DNA of 64,000 bases from assembly GCF_030817275.1 (NCBI RefSeq), contig NZ_JAUSZD010000002.1, positions 5,766,001 through 5,830,000 of the forward strand, in the 5' to 3' direction. The DNA is from Paenibacillus sp. V4I7. GTDB lineage: Bacteria > Bacillota > Bacilli > Paenibacillales > NBRC-103111. Position 1 is the first letter of the stretch. Every line of letters begins with the position of its first letter. Below, piece by piece: positions 1 to 8,140 of this stretch. The notes under the pieces are model-generated. The model had not been told where the DNA came from. It worked only from the letters and a program-made list of their open reading frames with translations, and did not search any database. The translations under genes were made by a program, and so were the position numbers.

Positions 1-593
1 CCCCAGCGAGTATACGTCAGAAAGACATGCACAGCAATAACAGCTACAATCATAAGTATAACAGGCACAGGAACGCCAAGAAGCTTGCCTTGTCCGATCC
101 AGAGAAATTCCGGCGTAAACTTCCCTTTGGCCACTGTGCCGTCTTGGAATCTCATATTATTATAGATGGAAAAGCCTTTCGTATACGTTTTTTGCACGCC
201 ACCGATGATGTACATTACCGCTAAAGTAGCAAGTAGATCCGGAATGCGAATTTTTACGATAAGCCAAGAATTTATGAGACCGATGATAGCTCCAATAATA
301 AGAGGAACAATGATGACCACAATGAGTGGCTGTTGGTACCACACCATCAAAGCCGCCGCAGCCACAGTGGATAATGAAACCGTTGACCCCACGGATAAAT
401 CAAAGCCGTCTACAATCTGCGATAACGTGACCCCAATAGCGACAAACATCACTATAGATATGGACCTTAAAATGTCCGCGATATTGTCATAAGTCATAAA
501 ATTCTCATTGATGATCGAAAAGACGAGAACCACCAATGCTATGATGAACAAAGCGCCGTATTTAAACGTAAAATCCAAACTTCTTTCCTTCAT
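1..593 (-). CDS. Sugar ABC transporter permease, ribose type (C-terminus cut by window edge)
   Basis: Membrane permease of a ribose/galactose-type (RbsC/MglC) importer. Translation from the ATG at 593 begins MKERSLDFTFKYGALFIIAL and then gives hydrophobic segments plus the family motif VDGFDLSVGSTVSLS (around residue 58) and LLATLAVMYIIGG. It starts one base after the stop of the ATPase gene, so it is the third gene of the binding protein-ATPase-permease operon. About 197 residues are inside the window; the rest, normally another 110 to 130, lies beyond base 1. The RBS lies in the end of the ATPase gene. The substrate cannot be read from the sequence. The class is confident; the exact sugar is unknown. 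Confidence 0.88.
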   Translation of the reverse strand, partial: MKERSLDFTFKYGALFIIALVVLVFSIINENFMTYDNIADILRSISIVMFVAIGVTLSQIVDGFDLSVGSTVSLSTVAAAALMVWYQQPLIVVIIVPLIIGAIIGLINSWLIVKIRIPDLLATLAVMYIIGGVQKTYTKGFSIYNNMRFQDGTVAKGKFTPEFLWIGQGKLLGVPVPVILMIVAVIAVHVFLTYTRW

Positions 594-594
594 G

Positions 595-2103
595 CTATTC
601 AGCCTCCCCCGCACTCGCATACGTTAAAATGAGATCCTGCGTCGCTTCCGCGCGGGAGAGCTCCTTCACTACAGAACCATAGCTCATTACTAAAATGCGA
701 TCGGCAATTCCTATAATTTCATTCAGCTCACAGGATAAATAAATAATGCCTTTACCTTCCGAGGCCAACTGACCGATCAAGCGGAAAATATCGCTTTTCG
801 CGCCAACATCGACCCCTTTGGTCGGCTCGTCAAACAAATAGACATCAGCACCCGTCGGCAGCCATTTGCCCACGGCCACCTTCTGTTGATTCCCGCCGCT
901 TAGATGCTTCAGGGCGCGATTCGGATCACTAGGCTGCACGCCCAGCTGCTCCACCATCTTCGCAGCGTGTGCACTCTCTGCGCCGCGCTGCACGAAGCCG
1001 AGCGAGCTCAGCTTGCGCAATATCGGAAGCGACAGATTGTGCTTCACAGTCTCCTCCACGAGGACGCCCTGCTTGCGGCGCTCCTCGGGCACGAGCGCGA
1101 TGCCGGCGCGCACGGCATCCTCCGGATGGCGCAGCGCGAGCTTGCGCCCGGCGAGCCACACCTCGCCGCCGTCCGCGGCGTCGGCGCCGAAGATCAGTCG
1201 GCTCAGCTCCGTCTTCCCGGCGCCGACCAACCCCACGACGCCGAGGATTTCACCTCGGCGGAGGGCAAAGCTAACGCCGCGTACCTTGGTGCCGCGGCGC
1301 AGCCCTTTCACCTCGAGGAGGGTATCGCCGATTGGAACATCGGCTTTGGGGAACTCCTCGGTGAAGGTCTTGCCCAGCATCGCCTCAATGACACCGGCGA
1401 TGTCCATGTCTGCAGCCGCCTGCGTGAGCACGTGGCGGCCGTCGCGCATGATCGTGATCCGGTCAGCGACGCGGAACACTTCCTGCAAGCGGTGGGAGAT
1501 GAAGATAATCCCCACCCCTTCACGTTTCAGGCTGTCCATGATCTGGAACAGCCGCTCTGACTCCTCCAGACTGAGCGGCGCTGTCGGCTCGTCGAAAATG
1601 ATGATCTTGGCCTTGTGCGCCATCGCTCTAGCGATAAGTACGAGCTGCTTCTGGGAGATGCTCAGCTCGTCCACCTTGCTGCGAACAGAGAACGCAGCCC
1701 CGATCTTTGCTAGAATCGCTTCGGCTTCGCGATGCAGCTTTCTCCAACTGACCCAAGCCCCGCCTTGAACCATTTTATCCATCATGACATTTTCGGTTAC
1801 CGTAAGCCCAGCTACTAAGGCTGTGTCCACTTCTTGATAGACGCAATAGATGCCTTGGTTCATTGCTTCCTTAGGCGTCTGTATGTTGAGAGACTGGCCG
1901 TTTATAGAAATTTGCCCCTTATCAGGGGTATAAGCGCCTGATAAAATCTTCATCAAGGTACTCTTTCCAGCACCGTTAGCCCCGAGCAAGGCATGAATTT
2001 CTCTATTTTGCAGGTCAAAATCAACCTCCTGCAGCGCCTTCACGCCGGGGAACGATTTGGTGATGCCTCTCATATGCAGCAAAGATCCATTGTTTACCGA
2101 CAT
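595..2103 (-). CDS. Sugar ABC transporter, double ATP-binding protein (RbsA/MglA type)
   Basis: Energises import of a monosaccharide through the neighbouring permease. About 502 residues, the usual length for the fused two-domain ATPases of this class. Domain 1 has Walker A GANGAGKST, the signature-like LSISQKQ and Walker B IIIFDEPTAPLS. Domain 2 has the degenerate Walker A GLVGAGKTE typical of RbsA and signature LSGGNQQK. Three consecutive ATGs (2109, 2106, 2103) follow a GAGG; the third gives 9-base spacing and is chosen here, the second is possible. It lies 70 bases after the binding protein gene and 1 base before the permease. Bases about 1030-1470 are much more GC-rich than the ends of the gene (46 of 60 bases G+C at 1141-1200 against 29 of 60 at 1801-1860). 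Confidence 0.92.
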   Translation of the reverse strand: MSVNNGSLLHMRGITKSFPGVKALQEVDFDLQNREIHALLGANGAGKSTLMKILSGAYTPDKGQISINGQSLNIQTPKEAMNQGIYCVYQEVDTALVAGLTVTENVMMDKMVQGGAWVSWRKLHREAEAILAKIGAAFSVRSKVDELSISQKQLVLIARAMAHKAKIIIFDEPTAPLSLEESERLFQIMDSLKREGVGIIFISHRLQEVFRVADRITIMRDGRHVLTQAAADMDIAGVIEAMLGKTFTEEFPKADVPIGDTLLEVKGLRRGTKVRGVSFALRRGEILGVVGLVGAGKTELSRLIFGADAADGGEVWLAGRKLALRHPEDAVRAGIALVPEERRKQGVLVEETVKHNLSLPILRKLSSLGFVQRGAESAHAAKMVEQLGVQPSDPNRALKHLSGGNQQKVAVGKWLPTGADVYLFDEPTKGVDVGAKSDIFRLIGQLASEGKGIIYLSCELNEIIGIADRILVMSYGSVVKELSRAEATQDLILTYASAGEAE

Positions 2104-2173
2104 CATCATTCACCTCTCATCTCAATCTGAAAGTCCCATCGCATAATGACGATGGGACCCTATTTGGATTACA

Positions 2174-3268
2174 TTATTTTTTTTCTGCAGCTTTCAACCA
2201 GTCCGTATAGCCTTGTTGGCTTCCGCCCCAGCCTTTGACGTATTCGCTAAGCTGTGTTGTATTTATTTGCTTGTCCTTCGGCAGTTGATCTCTGGATACA
2301 TAAACAGGCTCCAATACCACTTTCTCAGGCGTTTGATCACCATGCAGCTTTTGATACAGGTAACGCACCTGCACGCGACCGATATCCTTCGGATCTACCG
2401 CTGCTGATGCCACCCAAGGGCTTTTCGGATCTTGCAGCAATTGCAAGTCTTCATCACTAAGGTCGATCCCGTATACTTTAATTTCTGTACGACCTGCTTG
2501 TTGAATCGCACGGGAAGCGCCCTTCGCAAACTCATCCCATGCTGCCCATACCGCTGTGATGTCACCTTTGTTCGGGTATTTCTTCAGAATCGCTTCCATT
2601 TGCGTTTGTGTATCTAACGCTGGATCTTTGGCTGTCCCGAATGCAGCCACTTCTTTAATGTCTGGATATTTCTTTTGGAAAGCTTGGTAAGCCAATTGTC
2701 TGCGTTCCATCGGGGCAAAGCCGGCTACCCATACTTTCACGATGTTCCCTTTACCGCCGGCATCCTTCGCAAGCTGTTCTAGCGTGGCTTCAGCCATCTT
2801 CTCATCGCCCTGCTCTAAGGACGTAACGCCCGGAACTGAAAGAATCGAATCGAAACTTACAACTGGAATTTTCTTTTCTAGTGCTTTCTTCACGCCTGCT
2901 TCCAACGCTTCAGCTGTTCCGTGATCAATGAGAATACCATCGAATTTCTGATTAATCGCTGCATCCAGATTGGATGACATTTTCGCCAGGTCCGTATCAG
3001 CAACGAATACCGTTACCTTACCGCCAAGCTTCTCTACTTGTTCCTTCACACCTTCTACATACTGAGATGAAAATGTACCTGTATTGAATTGCATCACGAG
3101 TGCAATTTTCTTTCCGCTTAAATCTGCTGCTTTAGCTGCGTCAGTCGAACTCGCGCTTGCTGCAGGTGTTGCCGAAGCGCTGCTGCTCTCTTTTTGTCCG
3201 CAGGCCGCAAGCAAGCTTCCTATTAAAGCCAAGATGATAAATAAACCGCCTAATTTCGTTCTTTTCAT
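2174..3268 (-). CDS. Sugar ABC transporter substrate-binding lipoprotein (RbsB type)
   Basis: Extracellular binding protein of the ribose-type importer, first gene of the operon that continues into the ATPase and permease. 364 residues. The N-terminus MKRTKLGGLFIILALIGSLL is a lipoprotein signal peptide ending in lipobox LAAC, so the mature protein should be lipid-anchored on Cys23 or so. A Ser/Ala-rich linker follows, then a periplasmic-binding-protein type I fold (KIALVMQFNTGTFSSQYVEG; FDGILIDHGTAEALEAG; AVWAAWDEFAKGA). RBS GGAGGG stands before ATG 3268. The ligand is not predictable from the sequence. The locus codes for no kinase or isomerase that would name the sugar. Confidence 0.9.
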   Translation of the reverse strand: MKRTKLGGLFIILALIGSLLAACGQKESSSASATPAASASSTDAAKAADLSGKKIALVMQFNTGTFSSQYVEGVKEQVEKLGGKVTVFVADTDLAKMSSNLDAAINQKFDGILIDHGTAEALEAGVKKALEKKIPVVSFDSILSVPGVTSLEQGDEKMAEATLEQLAKDAGGKGNIVKVWVAGFAPMERRQLAYQAFQKKYPDIKEVAAFGTAKDPALDTQTQMEAILKKYPNKGDITAVWAAWDEFAKGASRAIQQAGRTEIKVYGIDLSDEDLQLLQDPKSPWVASAAVDPKDIGRVQVRYLYQKLHGDQTPEKVVLEPVYVSRDQLPKDKQINTTQLSEYVKGWGGSQQGYTDWLKAAEKK

Positions 3269-3421
3269 GAGTTACCCTCCCGATCTAATGCTTTACTCTA
3301 TTTCCTATCAACTCTATCGAAAATTATGCCGAGTAATTTAATAGGAATTACTGTATATTAGCATTGGGAGGATTTCCCGTCAATATGTTTGAAGATATTT
3401 TCTCTTACATTTCGACTTTTT

Positions 3422-4069
3422 TTATTTTCTTCCGAAATCAGCCTTGATTTCTCCCCATTTCCGCGTATCCCACTTCATAATTTTATTGGTATAGGTGTTC
3501 GTTTTGAGCCATTTCAACGCCCGATCAACTAATGTCCAAATTTCTTCTGTGGAAGCATCCCTAACTAGATTAGTGGAAACCTCTTTTTTACGTATCCAGC
3601 TCAAAGCTGTGACTGAGTCGGTATAAATGGTTTTATTACTGCCTTGCTTCTGCAAATAAGCAAGCCCGTGAACGATTGCAAGAAACTCACCTAAATTATT
3701 CGTGCCTTTGGAGATAGGGCCTTGATAGAAAATAATCTCGCCCGTCTTCGTGTCGACACCTTTGTATTCAACAATTCCTGGATTCCCGGAACAGCCAACA
3801 TCCACAGAGATACTATTATAGTCAACTTCAGGAGCCGTCTCAGGGGTTGCTGACTTGCCCGTGGAAGTCACAGTTGTCCCCCCTTTTCCAGAGAAATTGA
3901 GCGACTTCTGCCACCCCTTCTCTAGTGCTTGACGTGCTTCCAGCTCCGATTCATACGATTTAAATCTAGCTTGCGGATAACCTTTGGTCTGAGCCTGACA
4001 ATCAGCCCACGTACGGTAGATCCCTGGTTGATGCCCCACCCAAACCACATAATATTTCACTGCTGCCAT
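3422..4069 (-). CDS. RNase HI-like protein with N-terminal viroplasmin domain
   Basis: Predicted ribonuclease H that cuts the RNA strand of RNA-DNA hybrids. Residues about 1-50 (KYYVVWVGHQPGIYRTWADC, then YPQARFKSYESELEARQALE) match the caulimovirus viroplasmin / RNase H N-terminal hybrid-binding domain. Residues about 80-215 are an RNase H fold with the expected acids in SVDVGCSGNPG, NNLGEFLAI and YTDSVTAL. The start at 4069 gives 215 residues with RBS GGAG 8 bases upstream. A longer reading to 4120 would overlap the upstream gene and lacks an RBS. It follows the upstream unknown gene by one base, so the two are translationally coupled. Confidence 0.82.
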   Translation of the reverse strand: MAAVKYYVVWVGHQPGIYRTWADCQAQTKGYPQARFKSYESELEARQALEKGWQKSLNFSGKGGTTVTSTGKSATPETAPEVDYNSISVDVGCSGNPGIVEYKGVDTKTGEIIFYQGPISKGTNNLGEFLAIVHGLAYLQKQGSNKTIYTDSVTALSWIRKKEVSTNLVRDASTEEIWTLVDRALKWLKTNTYTNKIMKWDTRKWGEIKADFGRK

Positions 4070-4070
4070 C

Positions 4071-4568
4071 TTATTCACTCCGTAATTGTTGATGTATTTG
4101 ATGTACAAGATCTTCGACAACTTTCACTGTGTCACCGAAATAAGGCCGATAGTCCAAATCTTTAATAAACGCAAGATAAGATTCTCCTACCGCCAAAACC
4201 TTCTTGCTGTACTCCAAGCTAGGGATTATATGCGTTTCAAGCTCGCGGTACGTTCCATTAGAGCGTTCCTCAACAGATGCGAGTTCCACTTGTTCATCCG
4301 CCAAATGACGGACAACGAACGAAAAACCTCTGCATTCCGGATCTCCGCAGCCGCATACAAAGAACGGCATACGCTCCCATTCATCCGCTGGCGCAAAACG
4401 ATTCGGCGCGGTATCATGCAGGGTACTGTACAAGAACGCTGGAAGCCCCACATCTACACAGAGAGGCTCTTCAATAATAATACTATCGTCCACCGCCATG
4501 AGGACATCTGCCTGAATAATTTGCAAATCCTTATCTAGGGACCAGCCCTTTATGGATATATCAAACAT
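4071..4568 (-). CDS. Conserved-looking protein of unknown function, Cys-containing
   Basis: I do not recognise this 165-residue protein. It is soluble, acidic and without signal peptide or membrane segment. The only distinctive feature is VCGCGDPECRGF (about residues 71-82), three cysteines spaced CxCxxxxC that could bind a metal. RBS GGAGGCAGGAG precedes ATG 4568. The next gene, an RNase HI-like protein, starts one base after its stop, so both are probably made from one transcript. Function is open. Confidence 0.7.
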   Translation of the reverse strand: MFDISIKGWSLDKDLQIIQADVLMAVDDSIIIEEPLCVDVGLPAFLYSTLHDTAPNRFAPADEWERMPFFVCGCGDPECRGFSFVVRHLADEQVELASVEERSNGTYRELETHIIPSLEYSKKVLAVGESYLAFIKDLDYRPYFGDTVKVVEDLVHQIHQQLRSE

Positions 4569-4675
4569 AACTCCTGCCTCCGCTCTCCCCTTTATTCGGT
4601 TTTCTCATTATAGCAAAGACTGTGCATTCCTGCTTTTAAGGTTTTTTTGTGGTGAAAATTTCCAATTTAAGTTAT

Positions 4676-4704
4676 GAGTATAATTCCTAAAAAAGATTAT
4701 ACTA
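4676..4704 (+). promoter_or_regulatory. Sigma-G-like promoter of SASP gene 1
   Basis: GAGTA at 4676-4680 and TATACTA at 4698-4704, 17 bases apart, resemble the forespore sigma-G consensus (G-A/C-A-T-A/G and CAT-N2-TA). The position, about 20 bases before the RBS of a spore protein gene, fits. Inferred from the motif only. Confidence 0.5.
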
Positions 4705-4726
4705 CCATTACTGGAGGTGATATCAG

Positions 4727-4966
4727 ATGGCATCAGGACAATCTCGTAGCAGCAACCAACTAGTTGTTCCACAAGCTACACAAGCTCTAGACCAATTGAA
4801 GTTTGAAGTTGCTCAAGAATTAGGCATCCAAATTCCTCAAGACGGCTACTACGGCTATATGGCTTCTCGTGATACAGGAGCAATCGGTGGTAACATCACT
4901 CGTCGTCTCGTTCAAATTGCTGAACAGCAACTTGCTGGCGGCGCAGCCGGTAAATTCAGCAGATAA
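4727..4966 (+). CDS. Small acid-soluble spore protein, alpha/beta type (1)
   Basis: DNA-binding protein that coats and protects the spore chromosome and is degraded at germination. 79 residues. The two family blocks are present: FEVAQELGIQIPQDGYYG, holding the germination-protease (GPR) site, and the C-terminal GAIGGNITRRLVQIAEQQL. RBS GGAGGTGA stands 8 bases before the ATG. It is monocistronic, with a sigma-G-like promoter upstream and a strong terminator downstream. A close paralog is at 56406-56624. Confidence 0.97.
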   Translation: MASGQSRSSNQLVVPQATQALDQLKFEVAQELGIQIPQDGYYGYMASRDTGAIGGNITRRLVQIAEQQLAGGAAGKFSR

Positions 4967-4994
4967 CAGTTCCCCCTATACTTACGTTTAAAAA

Positions 4995-5045
4995 GGGCTT
5001 TCTTTTAAGTAGCAAACTACTTGGAAGAAAGCTCTTCTATTTTTA
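4995..5045 (+). terminator. Terminator after SASP gene 1
   Basis: Long inverted repeat with arms GGGCTTTCTT...AAGTAG and CTACTT...AAGAAAGCTC around a short CAAA-type loop, followed by TTCTATTTTT. Confidence 0.8.
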
Positions 5046-5059
5046 TGCTGACGAATAAA

Positions 5060-5092
5060 TAAAGGAAGCCCATGCACAAGTGCTGCATAGGC
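5060..5092 (-). terminator. Terminator of the CUT1 transporter / C-S lyase operon
   Basis: On the minus strand GCCTATGCA pairs with TGCATGGGC and is followed by a T-rich stretch (TTCCTTTATTTATT), 70 to 100 bases after the stop of the lyase gene. Confidence 0.6.
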
Positions 5093-5161
5093 CTCTTACA
5101 GAACCGTATTTGCGAGTTGCCGCATACGCTTCTCCGAGCTTATCCCCTCGGGGGATGATGT

Positions 5162-6322
5162 TCATACTAATGTAGCCGCAGCCGCTTCGTCTATATCCCG
5201 AATCAGATCCTGCGGATCCTCAAGGCCCACGTAAAGGCGGACAATGTGCCGCTCAGTATTTCCGCTCCGCACCACATTTACGTTGACTAGACTTTCAAAA
5301 CCGCCCCAGCTAACGCCAATTTTGAAATACTGGAGCTTTGTTGCCCAAGCCTTCAGCTTCTCCAACGATTCGAACGATTCGAACGAGAATAAGCTGCTGA
5401 ACCCTATTAGCTGCTGAAGGGCCAAGTCATGTTGAGGATGCGTAGAGAGTCCTGGATGGTGGACGTGAACGGCGTAAGGTTGTTTGCTAATATGCTCGGC
5501 TATGAGCATCCCACTACGCTGATGGCGTTCCATTCTAAGAGGAAGTGTCCGCAATCCACGCATCACTAGCGCCGCTGTTTGTGGCGTCATGATCCCACCG
5601 AATAGCATATACTCCAAATTGCTAAGTCGAGTCATGAGTTCCAGTGAACCGATGACAACCCCACCCAAGCAATCACTATGTCCGGATATATATTTCGTTA
5701 TAGAATGGACAACCAGATCGATACCTAACGTAATTGGCATTAGGTGACATGGTGTAGCCCATGTGTTGTCGATGATGGTCTTGATTCCCTTGCTCGCGGC
5801 AAGCTGAGCACACGCACGCAAGTCTTGAAGCTCGAACGTCATCGTTGTCGGACTTTCCAAATACATCAACTTCGTATTTGGCTTGATGGCTTCTTCCCAA
5901 TTACTGAGTTCGGTCCCGTCAACGAAAGTCGTCTCTATACCAAACTTGACCAGGTATAATCCGAGAAACTCGCGTGTCGGACCGTAAGCGTGATTCACGC
6001 AGACAATATGATCGCCTTGCTGGACAACAGAAAGAACTGCCGCTGTAATGGCAGCCATCCCCGAAGCGAAGCACTTCGCGTCCTCGCCACCCTCCATTTG
6101 GGCAAGCTTCTCCTCCAGATTGCGAACGGTCGGATTGTTGCCGCGCGAATAGACATGATGCCCTAACACATTTTGCATGGCCAAATCGAATTGTTCGTGA
6201 GTTTCGAAGGCGAATAAACTGTTTTGATAGACGGGGACGTTAATCGCCCCATGGTGTCGAGTATCGTACGGGTCATGCGCCGCCTTGGTGTAAAGCGAAT
6301 CCCCCGATTGATCTTTATTCAT
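5162..6322 (-). CDS. PLP-dependent trans-sulfuration enzyme, MetC-like C-S lyase
   Basis: Member of the Cys/Met-metabolism PLP enzymes (cystathionine gamma-synthase / beta-lyase family), 386 residues, full length. Visible residues: ASGMAAITAAVLS near residue 83, IDNTWATPCH with the PLP-contacting Asp, the Schiff-base lysine in SITKYISGHSD, and GVSWGGFESL, a form of the carboxylate-binding region found in MetC-type beta-lyases rather than SLGGxESL of gamma-synthases. I therefore favour a C-S beta-lyase, though gamma-activity cannot be excluded. RBS TTGGAGAG lies 7 to 10 bases before ATG 6322. It is the last gene of a sugar-transporter operon and ends in a terminator. That setting suggests it acts on an imported sulfur-containing compound rather than in general methionine synthesis. 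Confidence 0.88.
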   Translation of the reverse strand: MNKDQSGDSLYTKAAHDPYDTRHHGAINVPVYQNSLFAFETHEQFDLAMQNVLGHHVYSRGNNPTVRNLEEKLAQMEGGEDAKCFASGMAAITAAVLSVVQQGDHIVCVNHAYGPTREFLGLYLVKFGIETTFVDGTELSNWEEAIKPNTKLMYLESPTTMTFELQDLRACAQLAASKGIKTIIDNTWATPCHLMPITLGIDLVVHSITKYISGHSDCLGGVVIGSLELMTRLSNLEYMLFGGIMTPQTAALVMRGLRTLPLRMERHQRSGMLIAEHISKQPYAVHVHHPGLSTHPQHDLALQQLIGFSSLFSFESFESLEKLKAWATKLQYFKIGVSWGGFESLVNVNVVRSGNTERHIVRLYVGLEDPQDLIRDIDEAAAATLV

Positions 6323-6353
6323 AGATGTTTCTCTCCAATCCGAAATTTGCTGC

Positions 6354-7187
6354 TTAGCCCTTCACTGCGCCTTGCGTGAGGCCTTCTACGATAAAACGCT
6401 GCGCGAACGCGAACAGAAAGACGGTTGGAATGACGGACAAGACGGTGCCTGCCGACATGGCGCCCCAATCGACGTCATATTTGAGAATAAGTGAGTTCAA
6501 TGCCACAGGCATCGTCTTAAGTAGGTCGTGATCGATGAACATGACCGCCATAAACAACTCGTTCCAGTTCTGCACGAATGCGAAAATAAAAGTCGATGCG
6601 ATCCCTGGCATCATGATTGGCACGATAATCCGGATTAGGGCAACTAGCCGTGAGCAACCGTCGATCATTGCCGCCTCTTCCAGACTGGCAGGAATGCGTT
6701 GAAAGAAGCCCCGTAAAATAATGGTCGAGAATGGTATCAACCCCACCGTGTACATGAGTACGAGAGCGATTCTGGAATTAATTAAATCCAATTGCGTCAT
6801 CATGAGGTAAAGTGGCCCGAGCGAAATGAATCCTGGCAGCATCTGTGTCGCGAAAAACGCCAACATAATTTGCCGATGTCCGCGAAATTGAAAACGGGCA
6901 AGGACATAAGCGCTCAAAACGGAGATCACAATAACAATCAGTGCTGATGAGATAGCTACCAACAAGCTATTACCGATGTAGACATGAAATTTGGATATTT
7001 TAAAAATGTTGATATAATTGTCGAATGTAATATTCGTCGGCCAATATTTAAGCGGATATGTGAAAATTTCATTCTGAGGTTTTAATGAAGTAATCAAAAT
7101 CCAATATAGCGGGAACACCATGATCACTAGATGAAGCGCTAGAAAAAACACCTTGAATGGACCTATGAATTGTAAGCGCGTCTTCAT
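6354..7187 (-). CDS. CUT1 carbohydrate ABC transporter permease (MalG type)
   Basis: Second inner-membrane permease of the importer, 277 residues with six predicted membrane segments. The conserved cytoplasmic EAA loop reads EEAAMIDGCSRLVALIRIIVP (about residues 190-210). The C-terminus FAQRFIVEGLTQGAVKG is the standard MalG-family end. It starts 2 bases after the stop of the partner permease, with a GGGGG RBS in the end of that gene. It lies 31 bases before the lyase gene. No ATPase is encoded in the operon, so energy must come from a shared MsmX-type ATPase encoded elsewhere, as is usual for Bacillota CUT1 systems. Confidence 0.93.
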   Translation of the reverse strand: MKTRLQFIGPFKVFFLALHLVIMVFPLYWILITSLKPQNEIFTYPLKYWPTNITFDNYINIFKISKFHVYIGNSLLVAISSALIVIVISVLSAYVLARFQFRGHRQIMLAFFATQMLPGFISLGPLYLMMTQLDLINSRIALVLMYTVGLIPFSTIILRGFFQRIPASLEEAAMIDGCSRLVALIRIIVPIMMPGIASTFIFAFVQNWNELFMAVMFIDHDLLKTMPVALNSLILKYDVDWGAMSAGTVLSVIPTVFLFAFAQRFIVEGLTQGAVKG

Positions 7188-7189
7188 GG

Positions 7190-8071
7190 TTAGAAATCCC
7201 CCATCTTTTCAGATTTGGTTACGGATAAGTAAAACAACGTGTAAAGCAATAGAAGCACGATCATGACAACCCCGATTGCGGATGCCGCGCCGTAATCACC
7301 GGCGTAAATGATTTTATCCAGCATTAATGATGATAAAATGTGCGTACTTCCTGCTGGTCCACCGTTCGTCATGCCGTAGATGATCGTAGGATCATTAAAG
7401 ATCCAGATGACCCGAAGGAGAGTAGTCGTAATGATCGTCGGCAAAATGTAGGGCAGCGTAACGCTAATCAGCTTGCGTGCCTCGCTCGCTCCATCCATCT
7501 CGGCAGCTTCGTACAGCTCGGATGGTACTGATTGCAGCGCTGCGAGCAGCATAATTGCGAAAAATGCGATACCATACCATACGTTCGCGATAATGACAGA
7601 GATCATCGCCCATTTTGGATCCGACAAGAATCCGATTCGCGTTTCGATTATTCCGGTTTTGAGCAAAAGATCGTTGATGACGCCGATTTGTGAGTTGAAC
7701 ATCCACTTCCAAATCATCCCAATCAGAAACCCTGAGAGCGCCCATGAGTAAAACACTAAACCTTGGTAAATCCCTCTACCCCGGAATTTTTTGTTCATTA
7801 ACAGCGCAAGCGTAAGCCCGATGAGAAATTGAAATACTAAGGAAAAAAACACCCAGTACGCACTGTTCTGCAAAGCAGTCAAAAACTTTGGATCCTTGAA
7901 TGCATCCCGAAAATTTTGCAGACCGACAAAATGGACATTTCTAAGATCGAACAGCTTGTATTCTTGAAACGCCATGATGCCGCCCTTTAGGAACGGATAA
8001 TACGTGAAAATAAGGACCAGTAATAGAGCGGGGAGCAAACCAAATAAGATGAACGGCTGCCGACTCTTCAT
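7190..8071 (-). CDS. CUT1 carbohydrate ABC transporter permease (MalF type)
   Basis: First permease of the importer. Starting at ATG 8071 (MKSRQPFILFGLLPALLLVL) it has 293 residues and six membrane segments. The EAA loop reads ELYEAAEMDGASEARKLISV. RBS GAGGTGG lies upstream of 8071; a reading 18 codons longer to 8125 is possible but lacks a good RBS and is not needed for the family alignment. It sits between the binding protein gene (70 bases upstream) and the MalG-type permease. Confidence 0.92.
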   Translation of the reverse strand: MKSRQPFILFGLLPALLLVLIFTYYPFLKGGIMAFQEYKLFDLRNVHFVGLQNFRDAFKDPKFLTALQNSAYWVFFSLVFQFLIGLTLALLMNKKFRGRGIYQGLVFYSWALSGFLIGMIWKWMFNSQIGVINDLLLKTGIIETRIGFLSDPKWAMISVIIANVWYGIAFFAIMLLAALQSVPSELYEAAEMDGASEARKLISVTLPYILPTIITTTLLRVIWIFNDPTIIYGMTNGGPAGSTHILSSLMLDKIIYAGDYGAASAIGVVMIVLLLLYTLFYLSVTKSEKMGDF

Positions 8072-8140
8072 TAGATGCACCACCTCATATAGAAAAATGG
8101 TAATGGGCAGCGAATCGCCACCCATTACGAAGGTTAAACG

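Noticed and set aside
904-1768. Long plus-strand frames opposite the RbsA-type ATPase gene
   Set aside because: They result from the GC-rich block; translations are Arg/Ala/Pro-rich and lack RBS, while the minus frame has all ABC motifs.
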